From: JASLCR01 sp964407405
Lineage (GTDB): Bacteria > Patescibacteriota > Saccharimonadia > Saccharimonadales > Saccharimonadaceae
NCBI GenBank assembly: GCA_964407405.1
Contig: CAYOVH010000004.1
Span: 1 to 64,000, forward strand
DNA length: 64,000 nucleotides
Direction of reading: 5' to 3'
Made by a program: the position numbers and the translations under genes. The notes below the pieces were generated by a model, which was not told the origin of the DNA, made no database searches, and saw nothing but the letters and a program-made list of their open reading frames with translations. Positions 16,012 through 25,007 of the stretch are shown here, piece by piece. Numbering within the stretch: the first letter of the stretch is position 1; each line of letters opens with the position of its first letter.

Positions 16012-17580
16012 ATGACAAATATAAAACTAAACCACCACGGACAACAGCTTGTCGCTTCGCTTCGACAGGCCGAGCAATATACCCTGCAACTTGAGCGGGC
16101 CAAAGAATCAAAACCAAAGGTCCATGTGGCTGGTGCGGGTGGTGCGATTACAGCTGCCTACGAGCAGCTGCGAAATGCAGCCGAATATGCCGAGGAGCAT
16201 CTACTGCTGACACGAGCGATCCGGCGGTTTTATCGTCGTCTTTTTGTGATGCGCGATAGCGACCAGATCGCCAAGAGCGGCGAAGAGCTGGTAGTTGAAT
16301 TGACACTGGCTGGATATCTGCCAAATGATTCTGTTCTGGAGTCGACAGTCAAGCAGATCAACGGCCTCGGCGTGCAATATTTTGCCACCTACGAGACGCT
16401 CGGACGAGATCGGACATTGCCCCGGGCCGATGTAGAAAAGTGGACCCTCGACGTATTGGCGGTGCGTGCGGAATGGCTGCTCACCGATCATAGTACGGCA
16501 AGCGCATATGTGCAATTCGTCTATGATTATCTATTGGGAACGACTGATTTTGAAGCGGTCTTGGGCATGCGACCAGCCGATCTTGAAACAGCGCTCTACG
16601 TAGCGGTGCAGCGTGCCCTCCTCAAGTCGGATATGGCGGTCGTCAGGGCCGGGCTACTCGACCGGTATCAGCAATCGCCCGAAAACTTGCGGCAATATAC
16701 AGAAACCAATCAGCAAATTGATATACTTTTTGCATCACCGACCATCGAAAAGTTATTTCGCTTTGTCGATCGTCGCGGCGCACCGTTTCGTATTTTGAAG
16801 CGATTGATGGACGAAGATGATACTTTGTCACATCAGTTGGCCAAGAAAGACGGGTTTTTGCATGTCTTTGAGGCGCAGGTCGGTCGCGAATATCAGACGA
16901 TCAATACACGGATCAATCGAGGGATTATCAAGAGTGTTATCTTTCTTGTGATTACAAAATTCCTGATCGGTCTGGCAATCGAGGTGCCGTACGATTTGGT
17001 GATCTATGGACGGATCGCCTGGACGGCGCTCTTGATCAATTTTGCATTTCCGCCAATCTATATGATATTACTACGCATGACGCTGATACTGCCTGGTCCG
17101 GCGAATACGAAACGACTGTGTCAGCAAATCGAACATGTCTTGTATGGACAAGAAACGAAGCAACTTGAGCGGCGACAAGCCACGAACTTTGGCATGGGCT
17201 ACAATATCGCGTATGCGCTGGCATTTGTTGTCGTATTTGGCGGTGTTGGGTATCTCTTGTGGCAATTTGCCGGATTTGAGATAGTGCATCTTTTGATCTT
17301 CTTTATCTTCCTCTCGGGTGCGAGCTTCCTTGGCTTCCGTCTTTCGCGTATGATTCGTGAGATTGAAGCGGTCAATAGCAGCCAAAATGCAGTCACGACT
17401 GTACGAGATTTTCTTTATACACCTTTCGTTGTCGTTGGACGTTTTATGAGTGAAAAGTATGCTCAGGTAAATCTCGTAGCACTTATTCTTGATATGGTGA
17501 TTGAGCTGCCACTCAAGACAATTCTTCGTCTTGTTCGCCAATGGGCGGCGTTTATTAGCAGCAAACAAGATCAGCTATAG
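16012..17580 (+). CDS. Hypothetical membrane protein, helical N-terminus and four TM segments
   Basis: 522 aa. About the first 310 residues are predicted soluble and helix-rich, followed by four membrane segments at roughly 332-355, 365-388, 430-455 and 458-480, and a basic, amphipathic C-terminus. No family recognised. ATG 16012 is chosen because a longer frame (from 15913) would run through the whole tRNA-Arg gene. The start lies 10 nt after the tRNA, so the mRNA is probably released by tRNA processing. Confidence 0.6.
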   Translation: MTNIKLNHHGQQLVASLRQAEQYTLQLERAKESKPKVHVAGAGGAITAAYEQLRNAAEYAEEHLLLTRAIRRFYRRLFVMRDSDQIAKSGEELVVELTLAGYLPNDSVLESTVKQINGLGVQYFATYETLGRDRTLPRADVEKWTLDVLAVRAEWLLTDHSTASAYVQFVYDYLLGTTDFEAVLGMRPADLETALYVAVQRALLKSDMAVVRAGLLDRYQQSPENLRQYTETNQQIDILFASPTIEKLFRFVDRRGAPFRILKRLMDEDDTLSHQLAKKDGFLHVFEAQVGREYQTINTRINRGIIKSVIFLVITKFLIGLAIEVPYDLVIYGRIAWTALLINFAFPPIYMILLRMTLILPGPANTKRLCQQIEHVLYGQETKQLERRQATNFGMGYNIAYALAFVVVFGGVGYLLWQFAGFEIVHLLIFFIFLSGASFLGFRLSRMIREIEAVNSSQNAVTTVRDFLYTPFVVVGRFMSEKYAQVNLVALILDMVIELPLKTILRLVRQWAAFISSKQDQL

Positions 17581-17619
17581 ACAATCTCGCCTCTGTTTGC
17601 TATAGTTTCTAAGAGTTCC

Positions 17620-17681
17620 GGGCCACTAGCTCAGCTCTACGTGAAACGTAAATTATGCGAGCACTGTTGCTCTAACCAGCC
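17620..17681. other. tRNA-derived fragment with inverted D-arm copy
   Basis: Sequence at 17620-17636 matches the first 17 nt of the downstream tRNA-Lys with one change. A 12-nt stretch at 17669-17680 is the exact reverse complement of that tRNA's D-arm (17732-17743). No full cloverleaf can be drawn on either strand, so I read it as a degenerate tRNA remnant. The inverted part could pair with the D-arm in a common precursor. Confidence 0.4.
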
Positions 17682-17717
17682 AGGCGTTGGCGTACCTTTC
17701 GGACAATGATATTTTAT

Positions 17718-17794
17718 GGGCCAGTAGCTCAGCTGGTTAGAGCACCTGCCTCTTAAGCAGGGTGTCGAGGGTTCAAGTCCCTCCTGGCCCTCCA
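17718..17794 (+). tRNA. tRNA-Lys(CTT)
   Basis: 77 nt with encoded CCA. Acceptor GGGCCAG pairs with CTGGCCC. Anticodon stem-loop CCTGC-CTCTTAA-GCAGG gives CTT. T-arm GAGGGTTCAAGTCCCTC. The discriminator base reads T, which is unusual. Confidence 0.92.
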
Positions 17795-17907
17795 GAGGTC
17801 AGAGCATCGATTTCGGTGCCTTGACTTGTGGAAAAATTCGAAATGACATCACTTTTGACAGCAGCACGAACTTTCAATACCAATAACTTTCAAATGAGGG
17901 TATTCTC

Positions 17908-18738
17908 ATGACACGTGTCGGTAGAGCGAAAATACTCTCTGGAGCAGAACTTGCCAGCTATATTAAAGAGCGCCAGGTGCGCCAGGTTCGCGGGTTGCGG
18001 CAAGCCGAAGGTATTGCGCCCAAGCTTGCTATTATACAGACGACCGACGACCCTGTGATCGCGACCTATGTGCGCATGAAGCAACGCTATGGAGTGGACG
18101 TTCTTGTCGATGTCGATGTCCACTCAGTGGCTAGTAATGAGTTGTTTGAGACGATCAAAAGACTTAATAATGATGCATCGGTCCATGGTATTATCATCCA
18201 GCTACCGCTTGCCGAGGAAAGCCAGACAGGCGAAGCAGTTGACCTCGTTGCCCCTCAAAAAGATGTCGATGGTCTGGGAAAAGAAGCATTGTTTACTCCG
18301 GCAACACCGATGGCAATTGATTGGCTCCTGGCGGGATATAATGTCAATTTTGCCGGCAAAAAAATTGCCATCATCGGCAATGGTCGGCTGGTTGGCGCGC
18401 CGCTTGCTGCACTATGGAGAAATGCTGGCCGCGATGTCGTGGTATTTGATTCTGGCGCAGAAGACGTGTCCTTGCAATTAAAATCGATGGATATAATTGT
18501 GACGGCGACCGGTGTGCCGGGCTTGATCGGTGCAGATTCTCTAAAGCCCGGTGCCGTGGTTGTCGATGCTGCAACGTCGGCCGAGCACGGCAAAATCGTC
18601 GGCGATCTGGCTGATGATGTTCGTCTGCGTGATGATCTGACGATCACGCCCGAAAAGGGCGGAGTTGGACCGCTGACAGTCTGCGCATTATTTGACAATG
18701 TGATTCGCGCAGCGCGTGCGAGCGTCTCAGATTCCTAA
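17908..18738 (+). CDS. folD: Bifunctional methylene-THF dehydrogenase/cyclohydrolase FolD
   Basis: Interconverts methylene-, methenyl- and formyl-THF. 276 aa. The catalytic lysine is in TYVRMKQRYG, the substrate motif is GIIIQLPL, QKDVDGLG is present, and the NADP site IIGNGRLVGAPLA is a slightly altered GRSxxVGxP. PEKGGVGPLTV closes the enzyme. The ATG follows a GAGGG Shine-Dalgarno. It complements glyA in one-carbon metabolism. The 3' end overlaps the convergent response-regulator gene by 12 bp. Confidence 0.92.
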   Translation: MTRVGRAKILSGAELASYIKERQVRQVRGLRQAEGIAPKLAIIQTTDDPVIATYVRMKQRYGVDVLVDVDVHSVASNELFETIKRLNNDASVHGIIIQLPLAEESQTGEAVDLVAPQKDVDGLGKEALFTPATPMAIDWLLAGYNVNFAGKKIAIIGNGRLVGAPLAALWRNAGRDVVVFDSGAEDVSLQLKSMDIIVTATGVPGLIGADSLKPGAVVVDAATSAEHGKIVGDLADDVRLRDDLTITPEKGGVGPLTVCALFDNVIRAARASVSDS

Positions 18739-19095
18739 GGTTTCTTTGACCTTGCCGACAACCTGGCTCGGTGTCATATCTGCTTTGACGATATAGCTTT
18801 CAACATTGAGAAGCTGTAGTTCTTTTGGTGATTCTTCTTCGCCCATGTTTGTCAAAATGATGACTGGGATATCCTTACCCCAGTCGTGCTTGCGCATCTC
18901 GGTGAGAGCCTCTGCTCCGTCCATTTCAGGCATTTGAATGTCAAGCAGGATGATATCAGGATTGAAATTTTCGACTAGTGCGATACCGCGCTTACCGTTG
19001 TTGGCCAGACGCACATCATAACCGTCCGCCTCAAACTTCATGCGGTACATTTGACTGATTGTTTGATCGTCTTCGATGATGGCTATTTTGGTCAT
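18727..19095 (-). CDS. Single-domain response regulator (receiver)
   Basis: 122-aa receiver without an output domain. The acidic pocket is EDD near residue 8, the phospho-acceptor Asp is in IILLDIQMPEMDG, the Thr is in ILTNMG, and the Lys is in YIVKADM. It is divergent from the LuxI-like/E1/histidine-kinase cluster and could be the partner of that kinase; the link is inference. An extended -10 (TGcTATAAT on the minus strand) lies nine nt before the ATG. Confidence 0.9.
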   Translation of the reverse strand: MTKIAIIEDDQTISQMYRMKFEADGYDVRLANNGKRGIALVENFNPDIILLDIQMPEMDGAEALTEMRKHDWGKDIPVIILTNMGEEESPKELQLLNVESYIVKADMTPSQVVGKVKETLGI

Positions 19096-19167
19096 ACCAC
19101 TGTAATTATAGCATAGGTGTTGTATGCGGGGCTGTGCGTCTCGGCGCGGCTGAACCAGGGTATAAGA

Positions 19168-19183
19168 TGGTACACTAGAATAT
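19168..19183 (+). promoter_or_regulatory. Leaderless promoter of the LuxI-like/E1 operon
   Basis: TGgTACACT (hexamer 19171-19176) ends seven nt before the ATG at 19184. The short gap to the divergent receiver gene places both promoters within about 90 bp. Confidence 0.5.
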
Positions 19184-19945
19184 ATGAGGAGTATTAATGG
19201 TAATTACAGCACTTTTTCGCTAGCTGACAGCACTATTTTCTCAGGTAATGATGAAAAACGATTTGCTATTACAACCTTAAACCCGCACTCGCACGCTAGC
19301 AACGAGTCTACGCTACCCTATGCCTACCATAAATTCAGAGCAGATGTCTATATTGATCAACTTGGTATCCTTGATGACGGTGCTCGGACCATGGACGGAG
19401 TTGAGCTTGACGAAGATGATGAGCGCGCTCAGCACTTTATCGTCGTTGAAAATAAGCTAGGAAGTGCGGCGCTCATTGCGTGTATGCGTCTGATAACGAA
19501 GGAAGAGGAGGCCGGTCTGTTACCTGTAGAAAGTGTATTTTCTGACATTCATCGCGATGCACCGGCAGAAGTCGGCAGCGTGGAGGTGTCAAGATTTATT
19601 ACTCGTCACGATAATAGCTCTGAACGGGCAGAGGCTCGTACTATGATGCTAGCATCTGCCTTGGCATATGTCGATCACCATAATCTAGGACCCGCATATG
19701 CAATTATCGAGCCAGAACTTGAAAGACATCTTTTGGCGATTGGGGTGCCTCTTGAGCGTCTAAGCGAGTATCGATGGTTGAATGAATATGGATCAGACAA
19801 TGCTTCGGTTAGGATTGACACTCTTGAGATGACGCGTAGATTTGGAGGCGAGGCGGTGGGCCGCTCACTTCTATTAGAAGAAGAGTGGAAGTTTTGGGGT
19901 AGCCATGGGGTAGACTTGATGCGACCAGGAATGGAGACGGTATAA
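19184..19945 (+). CDS. LuxI-like GNAT-fold acyltransferase (autoinducer-synthase-like)
   Basis: 253 aa. The residues that define acyl-homoserine-lactone synthases are all present and in order: Arg52 in KFRADVY, Asp76 and Asp79 in ELDEDDERAQHFIVV, Arg102 in ACMRLI, and the Glu134-x-x-Arg137 motif in VEVSRFIT. By family knowledge this predicts transfer of an acyl group to an amino-acid or SAM-like acceptor. The true substrate is unknown, and related N-acyl-amino-acid synthases share these residues. The stop overlaps the start of the E1-like gene (TAATG), so the two are translationally coupled. A histidine kinase follows. Confidence 0.65.
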   Translation: MRSINGNYSTFSLADSTIFSGNDEKRFAITTLNPHSHASNESTLPYAYHKFRADVYIDQLGILDDGARTMDGVELDEDDERAQHFIVVENKLGSAALIACMRLITKEEEAGLLPVESVFSDIHRDAPAEVGSVEVSRFITRHDNSSERAEARTMMLASALAYVDHHNLGPAYAIIEPELERHLLAIGVPLERLSEYRWLNEYGSDNASVRIDTLEMTRRFGGEAVGRSLLLEEEWKFWGSHGVDLMRPGMETV

Positions 19946-20841
19946 TGGCAGAGTTACTGGCCAATAAAAGAAACTACGGATTTTGGAATAAAGATGAACA
20001 GGAGGCGCTATCCCGGGCTACAGTTGCTATTGCTGGAGCAGGTGGTGATGGATTTCAGCTTGGGCTCAAACTGGCCATGGTTGGAGTCGGGGAGATACGT
20101 ATAGCCGATCCTGAAGATTTTGAACCAGAGAACTCCAATCGCGTATTGGCAGCAACAGTAACAAATTGTGGAAAAAACAAGGCAGAAGTCCTTCGTGACA
20201 TGATAGGTGACCTACCGAGAGAGACGAAGGTAGAGACATACGACGAGGGTGTTACTGTCGAGAATGTTGATGAATTTATAAGAGGAGCTGACCTCGTCAT
20301 TGATGAGTCCGAGCTTCGCTATCTACATGTAGGGACTATGATCGCACGAACTGCTCTAAAATATGAGATACCGGAACTCCTCGTCATGAATATAGGGTTT
20401 GCTGGGGTAGGGACATCATTTCATCCTAGTGGAAAAAATGGTTTTCAAGATATGCTGGGAATACCAAAAGATGCCCCGCTTGACGAAGTTGCTGCTATGG
20501 AAGTCTCCTATAGTCGGTCAATTCCCTACATACCATCGTATGGCGATCATGAGACATTTGAGGCGGTAATAGCAGGTGCGCCATTACCATCTATTAGTCC
20601 AGGTGTTGATGTAGCTTCAGCAGTAGGTTCGACTGAGGCATTTTTGCATTTGACGGCCGATCTAGATAATCGAAGAAAATCTCCCACCTGGTCGCCGCAC
20701 TACAGGTACATGGATGCCTATACAAATAAAAGTGGCGTTATCAAACATCCACAACTATCTTATTATAAAGGCGTTGCGAATATGTATTTGCGTTCAAAGC
20801 TTGGTAGGAATCCTACGGCAAGCTACCAACACGAAAAGTAG
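19945..20841 (+). CDS. E1/ThiF/MoeB-like adenylating protein
   Basis: 298 aa with the E1-type Rossmann nucleotide site: AGAGGDG at about 30-36, the Asp of RIADPEDFE, Arg of NSNRV and Lys of GKNKAEV. By family knowledge such enzymes adenylate a C-terminal carboxylate (ThiS, MoaD, ubiquitin-like proteins or peptides). No zinc CxxC pair and no obvious catalytic thioester Cys is seen; the only cysteine (VTNCGKNK) is next to the nucleotide site. No ubiquitin-like partner gene is adjacent. Coupling to the LuxI-like gene suggests they work on the same small molecule or peptide. Confidence 0.75.
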   Translation: MAELLANKRNYGFWNKDEQEALSRATVAIAGAGGDGFQLGLKLAMVGVGEIRIADPEDFEPENSNRVLAATVTNCGKNKAEVLRDMIGDLPRETKVETYDEGVTVENVDEFIRGADLVIDESELRYLHVGTMIARTALKYEIPELLVMNIGFAGVGTSFHPSGKNGFQDMLGIPKDAPLDEVAAMEVSYSRSIPYIPSYGDHETFEAVIAGAPLPSISPGVDVASAVGSTEAFLHLTADLDNRRKSPTWSPHYRYMDAYTNKSGVIKHPQLSYYKGVANMYLRSKLGRNPTASYQHEK

Positions 20842-20881
20842 AAAAAAAACTGCAAGCACTGTATAATTCCCCTTAGCGATT

Positions 20882-23062
20882 ATGGTAGGGGTATTTTGGG
20901 CAATTGACAGTATAATTATAGCTTCTTTGGTATTTTTATCATTTCTTAGTCTGTCTAAAGGAGGACATAGGAGCTCTATCAATCGCCTCTTCTCGCTTTT
21001 TGCTTTCACGGTGGCAATTTGGATTCCGGCAAATCATATTAGCAATAATTCCAGCTTTCCAGAATCACTTATTCTAGCTGCTAACTATCTTGTTTTTCCG
21101 TGTGCTCTGGCAGCCTTGACGATCATGATGCTGTTTCTTACTGAGCTTTCGGGTGCGAAGACAGCGAGGAAATATATTCCTCGTTTTCTGCTGCCGTTTA
21201 TTGTTCTTGTAGGCATTATGTCTCCAACTCCATTACTCGTGGCCGGTATCGAGCAGAGTGGCCATGTCTATGCCGTGCTATTTGGCCCACTTCTGCCGAT
21301 TTATGCGATTGCGCTTCTCCTGCCAATGGCAGTTATCGCCTATGTTATGTACAAAGGGACAATGACCCTGAAGGGGATACAGCGAGAGCAAATAAAAGCC
21401 GTTGGCGTTTCCCTTGGGGTATGTCTCCCTCTTGTTTTCGCATTTCTTTTTGTCTTACCCTCTACCACGGGTTATTTTGAGTTTACCGAGTTTGGTATTT
21501 CACCACTTATCATTCTCACTATAGGACTTTATTACAGTGTGGTGAAACATCATCTTTTTGATATAAGGCTTGCAGCTATTCGTACGGTTGCTTACATCTT
21601 AGCATTAGTGGCACTGTCTGGGATATATTACGCCTTAGCCTACTTGGTGTCGGTAACTATTTTTCGTGGCGAAGTCACGTCTAGTTTGAGCGTAAGTCCT
21701 ATTAATATATTTCTTGCTCTCGTGTTGGCGTTTATATTTCAGCCGATTAAGCATTTCTTTGACAAGGTAACGGATAGTATCTTTTTTCGGGGTCGCTATA
21801 ATTCAGAAGATTTTTATAGTCATCTAAGCGAAGTTCTAACGACTACTACGACTGATTTGCGAAGCCTGCTCCATCGTATCGCAAGCGAGATCAATGGTAC
21901 GTTGAAAGCTGAACAAACCTTCTTCTATGTGCAGTGGAATCATTCACGCTATCTCTCGGCCGGCACAAAGAATCACAAGTCGATGCCACTTCAAGATGCA
22001 CGTGTGCTAAACGATTACGTTATCGAAGAGAGCGATAACGTAATCGTGGCAGAACTATTGTCAGAAAAGAGTGAAGTGCGTCGATTATTAACAAGCCACA
22101 AGATCGCTATTGCTGTCCCTCTCATTCAGAAAAAAGTTGTTCTTGGCTATCTTTTTTTAGGTGACCAAAGAGGCAGTGGTTACACCAATCGTGATATCAA
22201 GGTGCTCGATACGGTATCAAATGAGCTTGTAATCGCTATCCGTAACGCAATGGCAGTCCAAGAAGTAAAAGACACCAATGCCAATCTTGAACAGCGTATC
22301 AATGCTGCGACGGCTGAACTTCGGACGTCAAACGCTCGGCTCAAGCGGCTCGATACGGCCAAAGATGAGTTTTTGTCGATGGCTTCGCACCAGTTGCGCA
22401 CGCCATTGACAAGCGTCAAAGGTTATTTGAGTATGATGCTTGATGGCGACGTAGGAAAAATTACACCGATGCAGAGGCAGGTGCTCGAAGAAGCTTTTTC
22501 GAGTAGTGAACGCATGGTCCATCTGATCCATGATTTTCTCAATGTATCGCGTCTGCAGACAGGGAAGTTTGTCTTAGAGCTTCAAGAAAGCGATCTGACC
22601 AAGCTTATTGAGCAGGAGGTCAAAGGCCTTGAGCGCGTCGCTAAGAGTCGTGATATGAAGCTCGAATTTCTCGACAAGGCCGGACCGCTGCCAATGACAA
22701 TTGATGACACGAAAATTCGTCAAGTCGTGATGAACTATATCGACAATGCAATTTTCTACTCTCATCCGGGGACGACGATCAAGATTGAACTTGCAGCGGT
22801 GGGGGACGAGGCAATCCTAAAGGTCGAAGACACGGGCATTGGCGTGCCAAAACACGAAAGAGAACGTCTTTTCACAAAGTTTTACCGCGCCACAAATGCC
22901 CGCCGACAACGGCCGGACGGCACTGGTGTGGGCCTTTTCTTGGCGCAAAAGGTGGTCACGGCGCATGGCGGCGAGGTTGTCTTTGAAGCCAAAGAGGGTC
23001 GTCGCGGCAGTATCTTTGGCTTCAAGCTACCGATCGCTTCGTTAAAGCACCAGCTTGATTAG
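20882..23062 (+). CDS. Membrane sensor histidine kinase (multi-TM, GAF, HisKA, HATPase)
   Basis: 726 aa. About eight hydrophobic helices fill residues 1-275, of the 7TM/MASE-like sensor type. A GAF-like domain covers about 320-460, then a coiled coil. The HisKA H-box is MASHQLRTPLTSVKGY (His near 502). The HATPase has N-box YIDNAIFYS, G1 DTGIGVP and G2 GTGVGLFLA. It follows the E1-like gene by 40 bp in the same direction. The phosphotransfer partner may be the divergent receiver protein. A membrane sensor next to a LuxI-like synthase suggests it senses the molecule made there; inference only. Confidence 0.9.
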   Translation: MVGVFWAIDSIIIASLVFLSFLSLSKGGHRSSINRLFSLFAFTVAIWIPANHISNNSSFPESLILAANYLVFPCALAALTIMMLFLTELSGAKTARKYIPRFLLPFIVLVGIMSPTPLLVAGIEQSGHVYAVLFGPLLPIYAIALLLPMAVIAYVMYKGTMTLKGIQREQIKAVGVSLGVCLPLVFAFLFVLPSTTGYFEFTEFGISPLIILTIGLYYSVVKHHLFDIRLAAIRTVAYILALVALSGIYYALAYLVSVTIFRGEVTSSLSVSPINIFLALVLAFIFQPIKHFFDKVTDSIFFRGRYNSEDFYSHLSEVLTTTTTDLRSLLHRIASEINGTLKAEQTFFYVQWNHSRYLSAGTKNHKSMPLQDARVLNDYVIEESDNVIVAELLSEKSEVRRLLTSHKIAIAVPLIQKKVVLGYLFLGDQRGSGYTNRDIKVLDTVSNELVIAIRNAMAVQEVKDTNANLEQRINAATAELRTSNARLKRLDTAKDEFLSMASHQLRTPLTSVKGYLSMMLDGDVGKITPMQRQVLEEAFSSSERMVHLIHDFLNVSRLQTGKFVLELQESDLTKLIEQEVKGLERVAKSRDMKLEFLDKAGPLPMTIDDTKIRQVVMNYIDNAIFYSHPGTTIKIELAAVGDEAILKVEDTGIGVPKHERERLFTKFYRATNARRQRPDGTGVGLFLAQKVVTAHGGEVVFEAKEGRRGSIFGFKLPIASLKHQLD

Positions 23063-23254
23063 CTCAATCAAGCACCACGTCACAAATAGTATAACGATCA
23101 CAGCAATGATGATCGGCTTTGCCAGCCGCTTACGCTCAAACCACCATTGGCCAAATTTACTGCGCTTGACAGCGTCAACGCGCACGATTTGCGGCTGGGT
23201 AGTCGCGGCGTCTCGACCACGGTAGCGTTTGTTGCGTTTCTTCTTTGATGCCAT
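23042..23254 (-). CDS. Small single-TM protein
   Basis: 70 aa from ATG 23254. Very basic N-terminal half (MASKKKRNKRYRGRD) and one membrane helix at about residues 47-68. SecE was considered because of size and topology, but no SecE signature is seen and no nusG or ribosomal genes are near. It converges on, and overlaps by 21 bp, the histidine kinase gene. TACACT lies ten nt upstream of the start. Confidence 0.45.
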   Translation of the reverse strand: MASKKKRNKRYRGRDAATTQPQIVRVDAVKRSKFGQWWFERKRLAKPIIIAVIVILFVTWCLIELIKLVL

Positions 23255-23330
23255 AACTATCTCTAGTGTAACAAAATCCACTCTCTACATATAGACAGAG
23301 AGTGGATTTGGGGCTGGCTAGAGCTACGTG

Positions 23331-24710
23331 TTAGCTGTTACGTCGGCTAGCAATATAGTATGTGGCTGCACCTGTGAGCGAGCCGGCACCTAGCATCTTG
23401 AGGATTGCCTCAGTAGGACCAGTGACTGGCAGGGCAGCTGGCGTCTCGGGTGTAGGTGTTGGTGCAGGCTTCTCTTTACATTTGTCGCTGTTGACTGGTG
23501 CGTACTGATCCTCATCACCTTCATCAACCGAGATGATCTTGCCAGTTGATGGGTCGCATACGACGACTTTGCCTGGGACCTTTGGTGGCACAGTGACATC
23601 GGCATTGTCGCAAGCGTCAGGACTGCCTGGGACTTGCGGCGCGTCGACGCAGGCCGTATTTCGGATTGCACTTGACTGCTCTTCAACTACTTTGGCAGTG
23701 ATGGTGAAGCTTTGGCTTTCGCCCACGCCGAGAGACTCGATCGTATAGCTCCACTTGTTGTCGGCGATTGTGCCAACGGCAGCGCTAAGGAATTGTACTC
23801 CTCGTGGGGCTGGGTCGGATACAGAGACATTTGTCAGAGTGACGGTGCCAGTGTTGGTAACCGTCAGTTTATAGTCATACGGCTGATTGAGGGCGACAGT
23901 GTCGGATTTTTTACCGTTGATCGTTTTGGTGATGGTGACGCCTGGCTTTTCGGCTGGAGTTACGGTAAATGGTTGTTCGCAAGTGGTGGTGTTGGTCTGA
24001 GGGCCGACACTTGTATTTGCGGTCAGTTTTGCCCGGTAACTGCCTGGCGTATTTTGTGTATAGTCGAGGGTTGCTGCTGCTGTTGTCTGGGTAAAGATTT
24101 GCGTGCCGGCACTGTTTACAACAGTGTAGGTGTATGACTGCAGTGTTGCACCATTTTCTAGGTTTACCGATCCGCCAAAACGGAATTTTGTACGTTCAAG
24201 TGGAGTGATAGTGAGGGCTTTACAACTTGCGGCCGGCTGCTTTGGCTGTTTTTTCGAGCAGTCGAGCTTGCCGTGGCCGTAGCCGATAAGGGGGAGAATA
24301 TTGTGGGTACCGTATGAAAGGTCAACCTGGTAGTAGCAGCCTTTTGCCTTGGTGCTTTTTGCGGGGAGTGCCACACTCCAGCTCTGGACATCAGAGCTTC
24401 GCTTGACAACCTTGGTCATGCGCTTGTAGAGGATTTGCTCACTCCATGGCTTGCCATCCATTGCTGGGGCATAGAATGACGAGATAGTTATCTGGGCCTT
24501 GCAGTTTTTTGCACCAGTCACTTTGTAATTGACAGTGGCTGTGTTGCCACTGACCTCAAACGCTTTTGAGGACGCTTTTGTGGCAGTGACCGTACAGCGC
24601 GGAGCGTCACCGACCTGACCGGGTTGTGCCGCATTTGTCTGTAGTTGTGTCAAGCCGACAATCGCTGCAGAAAAAAGCGCGACGCCAAATGCTAGTAGTT
24701 TTGCTTTCAT
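23331..24710 (-). CDS. LPVTG-anchored surface protein with DUF11 domain
   Basis: 459 aa. A signal peptide (MKAKLLAFGVALFSAAIVG) leads to an Ig-like/PKD-like region, a DUF11 domain (about 253-345, GVTITKTING to IRNTACVD) and a 34-residue cysteine motif at 381-414. The tail is a Pro/Thr spacer, LPVTGP, a hydrophobic helix and the basic end SRRNS, the layout of a sortase substrate. No sortase gene is in the window. The start has a strong Shine-Dalgarno (GAGGAGGT) and an 80-nt leader. The cysteine motif recurs twice in the LPTTG protein at 39223. Confidence 0.8.
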   Translation of the reverse strand: MKAKLLAFGVALFSAAIVGLTQLQTNAAQPGQVGDAPRCTVTATKASSKAFEVSGNTATVNYKVTGAKNCKAQITISSFYAPAMDGKPWSEQILYKRMTKVVKRSSDVQSWSVALPAKSTKAKGCYYQVDLSYGTHNILPLIGYGHGKLDCSKKQPKQPAASCKALTITPLERTKFRFGGSVNLENGATLQSYTYTVVNSAGTQIFTQTTAAATLDYTQNTPGSYRAKLTANTSVGPQTNTTTCEQPFTVTPAEKPGVTITKTINGKKSDTVALNQPYDYKLTVTNTGTVTLTNVSVSDPAPRGVQFLSAAVGTIADNKWSYTIESLGVGESQSFTITAKVVEEQSSAIRNTACVDAPQVPGSPDACDNADVTVPPKVPGKVVVCDPSTGKIISVDEGDEDQYAPVNSDKCKEKPAPTPTPETPAALPVTGPTEAILKMLGAGSLTGAATYYIASRRNS

Positions 24711-24797
24711 TACGTACCTCCTCGCAGGTGTTGTAATTGTTTACTCTCTATGTCGAAGTCTCCATCTTCGAGCCAGCACCTCACTGGTGTTGTTACT

Positions 24798-24826
24798 AGT
24801 CTAGCATAAAAATTATAATATGTCAA
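24798..24826 (-). promoter_or_regulatory. Promoter of the LPVTG surface protein
   Basis: On the minus strand: TTGACA (24821-24826), 17-nt spacer, TGcTAGACT (hexamer 24798-24803). Unlike housekeeping genes here it has a full -35 and a leader of about 80 nt with a Shine-Dalgarno. The TTATGCTAGA segment recurs in the promoter of the GC-rich gene at 26790. Confidence 0.65.
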
Positions 24827-24875
24827 TATATTATGCAACCTATGTCAAATAAGCACAAGAAATATAAGCAATGAC

Positions 24876-25007
24876 TTGATTTAATACACAATCTAGGGTA
24901 TGATAGCTACAGTTTTACGTATCTCTTTACCTAAAATTCGGATGAATGCTCACTTATACTAGCCTAGCGATTCATCACTATTTTGATGAACGAAAGGCAT
25001 CTTTATA
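24876..25007 (+). promoter_or_regulatory. Promoter and ~100-nt leader of the DEAD-box gene
   Basis: TTGATT (24876-24881), 17 nt, TATGAT (24899-24904). The leader contains a TTCATC/GATGAA hairpin (24971-24990) just before a GAAAGG Shine-Dalgarno. RNA helicase genes often have long regulatory leaders, for example for cold response; whether this one does is inference. Confidence 0.5.

Noticed and set aside
23042..23254. SecE
   Set aside because: Right size and single helix, but no SecE signature and no nusG/rplK context.
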